This document shows, one piece after another, positions 32,367-33,660 of a stretch of DNA of 33,660 bases. The stretch lies in the NCBI GenBank assembly GCA_944390035.1, contig CALXOP010000094.1, forward strand, positions 1 through 33,660. Direction: 5' to 3'. Source of the stretch: an uncultured Alphaproteobacteria bacterium (GTDB taxonomy: Bacteria; Pseudomonadota; Alphaproteobacteria; RF32; CAG-239). A program made the position numbers and the translations under genes. How positions within the stretch are numbered: the stretch's first letter is position 1; each line of letters starts with the position of its first letter. The notes below the pieces were generated by a model that had not been told where the DNA came from, searched no databases, and saw only the letters and a program-made list of their open reading frames with translations.

Positions 32367-33541
32367 GCTTGCGGTGCGTTTTCTTCGGATATTTGTGTTA
32401 GTTTAATGGCGTGTTTGACGCAATCATAACTAATGCTTAATTGCCCGTTTTTGAGTGCTTGAGCCTGATTGCCAAAAAGTTCTCGGCGCCAACCTTTGAG
32501 GATAGATTGGTTGCGCTCATTATGGGTGGCAAAATATTTTAAATCTTCTTCCGTGGCAATTAATTTGGCAACCACGCCGCTTTCTTGACTGACCAGTTTG
32601 AGCAAAAGTTTTAAGAGCTCATAAAGTCCGGCACTGCCTTGCGGGATGGGTTTGTCTTTGGGCAATTTTACATAGTTTTCGGGTGAAATTTGTAAAGCGG
32701 TTTGGATAACCTCTAGGATTTCGGTACCTAGTTTGCCGCCGGAAATTTCTTTGCGCATGCCGCGGACTTGTTCCAGTTCTTCTTTAGATTTGGGGCAAAG
32801 GGCGGCAATATTTACCAAAAGGTCGTCTTTGATGATGTTTTGTCTCGGAACATCTTTTCTTTGGGCGCGTTCTTCACGCCAAGCAGCCAGTTCGCGCAAA
32901 ACCGTGAGCATTTTGGGGCTATGGGAGCGATGTCTGATTTTGAGCCAAGCATCATGCGGGGCGACCATATAGGTTTCGGGTTTGGTTAAAAGTTCGGCTT
33001 CTTCATCGAGCCAATGAAGGCGTTTGTTTTCTTGGAGCTGTTGCTTTAGCCCAAGGTAAACGTTTACCAAGTGTGTTACATCGCTTAAGGCATAGTGCAG
33101 TTGGTTCTCGTCTAACGGGCGTAAGGACCAGTTGGAGAGTCTTGATGTCTTGTCTAATTCTATGTTGCAGATTTTTTTGACTAAAGTTTCATAGCTGACC
33201 GAATCGCCGTAACCACAAACCATGGCGGCAATTTGCGTGTCAAATAAAGGTTCGGGAATAAAACCTGAAAGTTTGTAGAGAATCTCGATATCTTGACGGC
33301 AAGAGTGAAAAACTTTGGTGATTTTGGGATTGTGTAGTAGGGCAAAAAAAACCGATAAATCTAGGTCCGGTGCCAAAGGGTCAATGATGGCGGCATCGTC
33401 AACGGCGCCTACCTGAATGAGGCATAAGTGGGCGTAATAGCTCTTTTCCCTTAAGAACTCCAAGTCAACCGTGATGAAGTCATGGTCTTGAAGAGAGGTG
33501 CAAAAATCTTGTAGAGCAGTGGTGGTATTTATCAGTTTCAT
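32363..33541 (-). CDS. rnd: Ribonuclease D
   Basis: RNase D trims the 3' ends of tRNA and other small stable RNAs. The 392-residue protein has the DEDDy exonuclease domain: D26 and E28 in VDLEFLREKSYY, D84 in CRQDIEIL, and Y150-x3-D154 in HYALSDVTHLV. An HRDC domain lies around 225-290 (PRQNIIKDDLLVNIAALC, EELEQVRGM), followed by a second helical C-terminal region. Length and order match proteobacterial RNase D. The start is ATG 33541 with only a weak ribosome site upstream. The end overlaps the ArsR-type gene by 4 nt. Confidence 0.95.
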   Translation of the reverse strand: MKLINTTTALQDFCTSLQDHDFITVDLEFLREKSYYAHLCLIQVGAVDDAAIIDPLAPDLDLSVFFALLHNPKITKVFHSCRQDIEILYKLSGFIPEPLFDTQIAAMVCGYGDSVSYETLVKKICNIELDKTSRLSNWSLRPLDENQLHYALSDVTHLVNVYLGLKQQLQENKRLHWLDEEAELLTKPETYMVAPHDAWLKIRHRSHSPKMLTVLRELAAWREERAQRKDVPRQNIIKDDLLVNIAALCPKSKEELEQVRGMRKEISGGKLGTEILEVIQTALQISPENYVKLPKDKPIPQGSAGLYELLKLLLKLVSQESGVVAKLIATEEDLKYFATHNERNQSILKGWRRELFGNQAQALKNGQLSISYDCVKHAIKLTQISEENAPQA

Positions 33542-33660
33542 TTTTTATCCATTATTGATTCGTTTTTGAAAAATAATAGCTGATTGTTGTTAATTTTCGT
33601 TTAATGTCAAAAAAAATTTTAAAAAAATTGAAAAAAATACTTGCAATTTTGTCTATATGG
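33542..33660. other. AT-rich intergenic end of window
   Basis: No gene is visible. Poly-A/T tracts at 33607-33637 are followed by TTGCAA-like sequence near 33641-33646 that may be the -35 element of a plus-strand gene just beyond the window. The cut edge prevents a firm call. Confidence 0.3.

Overview
The window is low-GC DNA from a flagellated Gram-negative bacterium, most likely an alphaproteobacterium. Supporting this are a fliL-fliM-DUF6468-motE order, uvrC directly followed by pgsA, lipoproteins and Sec signal peptides, and a Com1/ScsC-type DsbA. The mix of very AT-rich intergenic DNA and many surface and pilin-like proteins fits a small-genome, host-associated (gut-type) lineage. The genus is an inference I cannot settle from the sequence.

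Layout. 1-1.7 kb: 3' part of a secreted Cys-rich protein ending in a DUF1566-type (C-type-lectin-like) domain whose last codons look like a diversity-generating-retroelement variable region. 1.7-1.9 kb: a 59-residue YjfB-like motility protein on the minus strand. 2.0-6.8 kb: uvrC, pgsA (with a histone-like Lys/Ala tail), an OmpR-type response regulator and its histidine kinase. 7.0-9.5 kb: an acidic 836-residue protein with twelve 48-bp repeats. 9.5-10.9 kb: a lipoprotein and a secreted nuclease. 11.0-14.7 kb: the rplU-rpmA-obgE-rsfS-rlmH housekeeping run, with two minus-strand genes (a HAD-like phosphatase and an unknown) lying between rsfS and rlmH, and a third unknown gene after rlmH. 15.2-23.1 kb: a minus-strand run fliL-fliM-DUF6468-motE-TPR protein-uvrB, with short gaps or overlaps throughout. 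23.3-27.2 kb: two pilin-like genes, the second a 1039-residue PilV/shufflon-like adhesin. 27.3-33.5 kb: a periplasmic protein, a DUF47-pit phosphate transport pair, a DsbA-like oxidoreductase, xseB-ispA, an ArsR-type regulator and rnd.

How the genes fit together. Two nucleotide-excision-repair subunits (UvrB, UvrC) are present at separate sites, UvrB translationally coupled to flagellar genes. The fliL-fliM-DUF6468-motE genes serve flagellar switch/stator function. Divergent from them are pilus/adhesin genes, so the 270-bp AT-rich gap at 23070-23339 probably controls two motility/attachment programmes. Several exported Cys-rich proteins (positions 3-1640, 10485-10943, 23340-24050) are plausible clients of the DsbA-like enzyme.

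Most operons end in strong hairpins, many of them shared by convergent genes. No tRNA, rRNA, CRISPR array, insertion sequence or transposase was seen.
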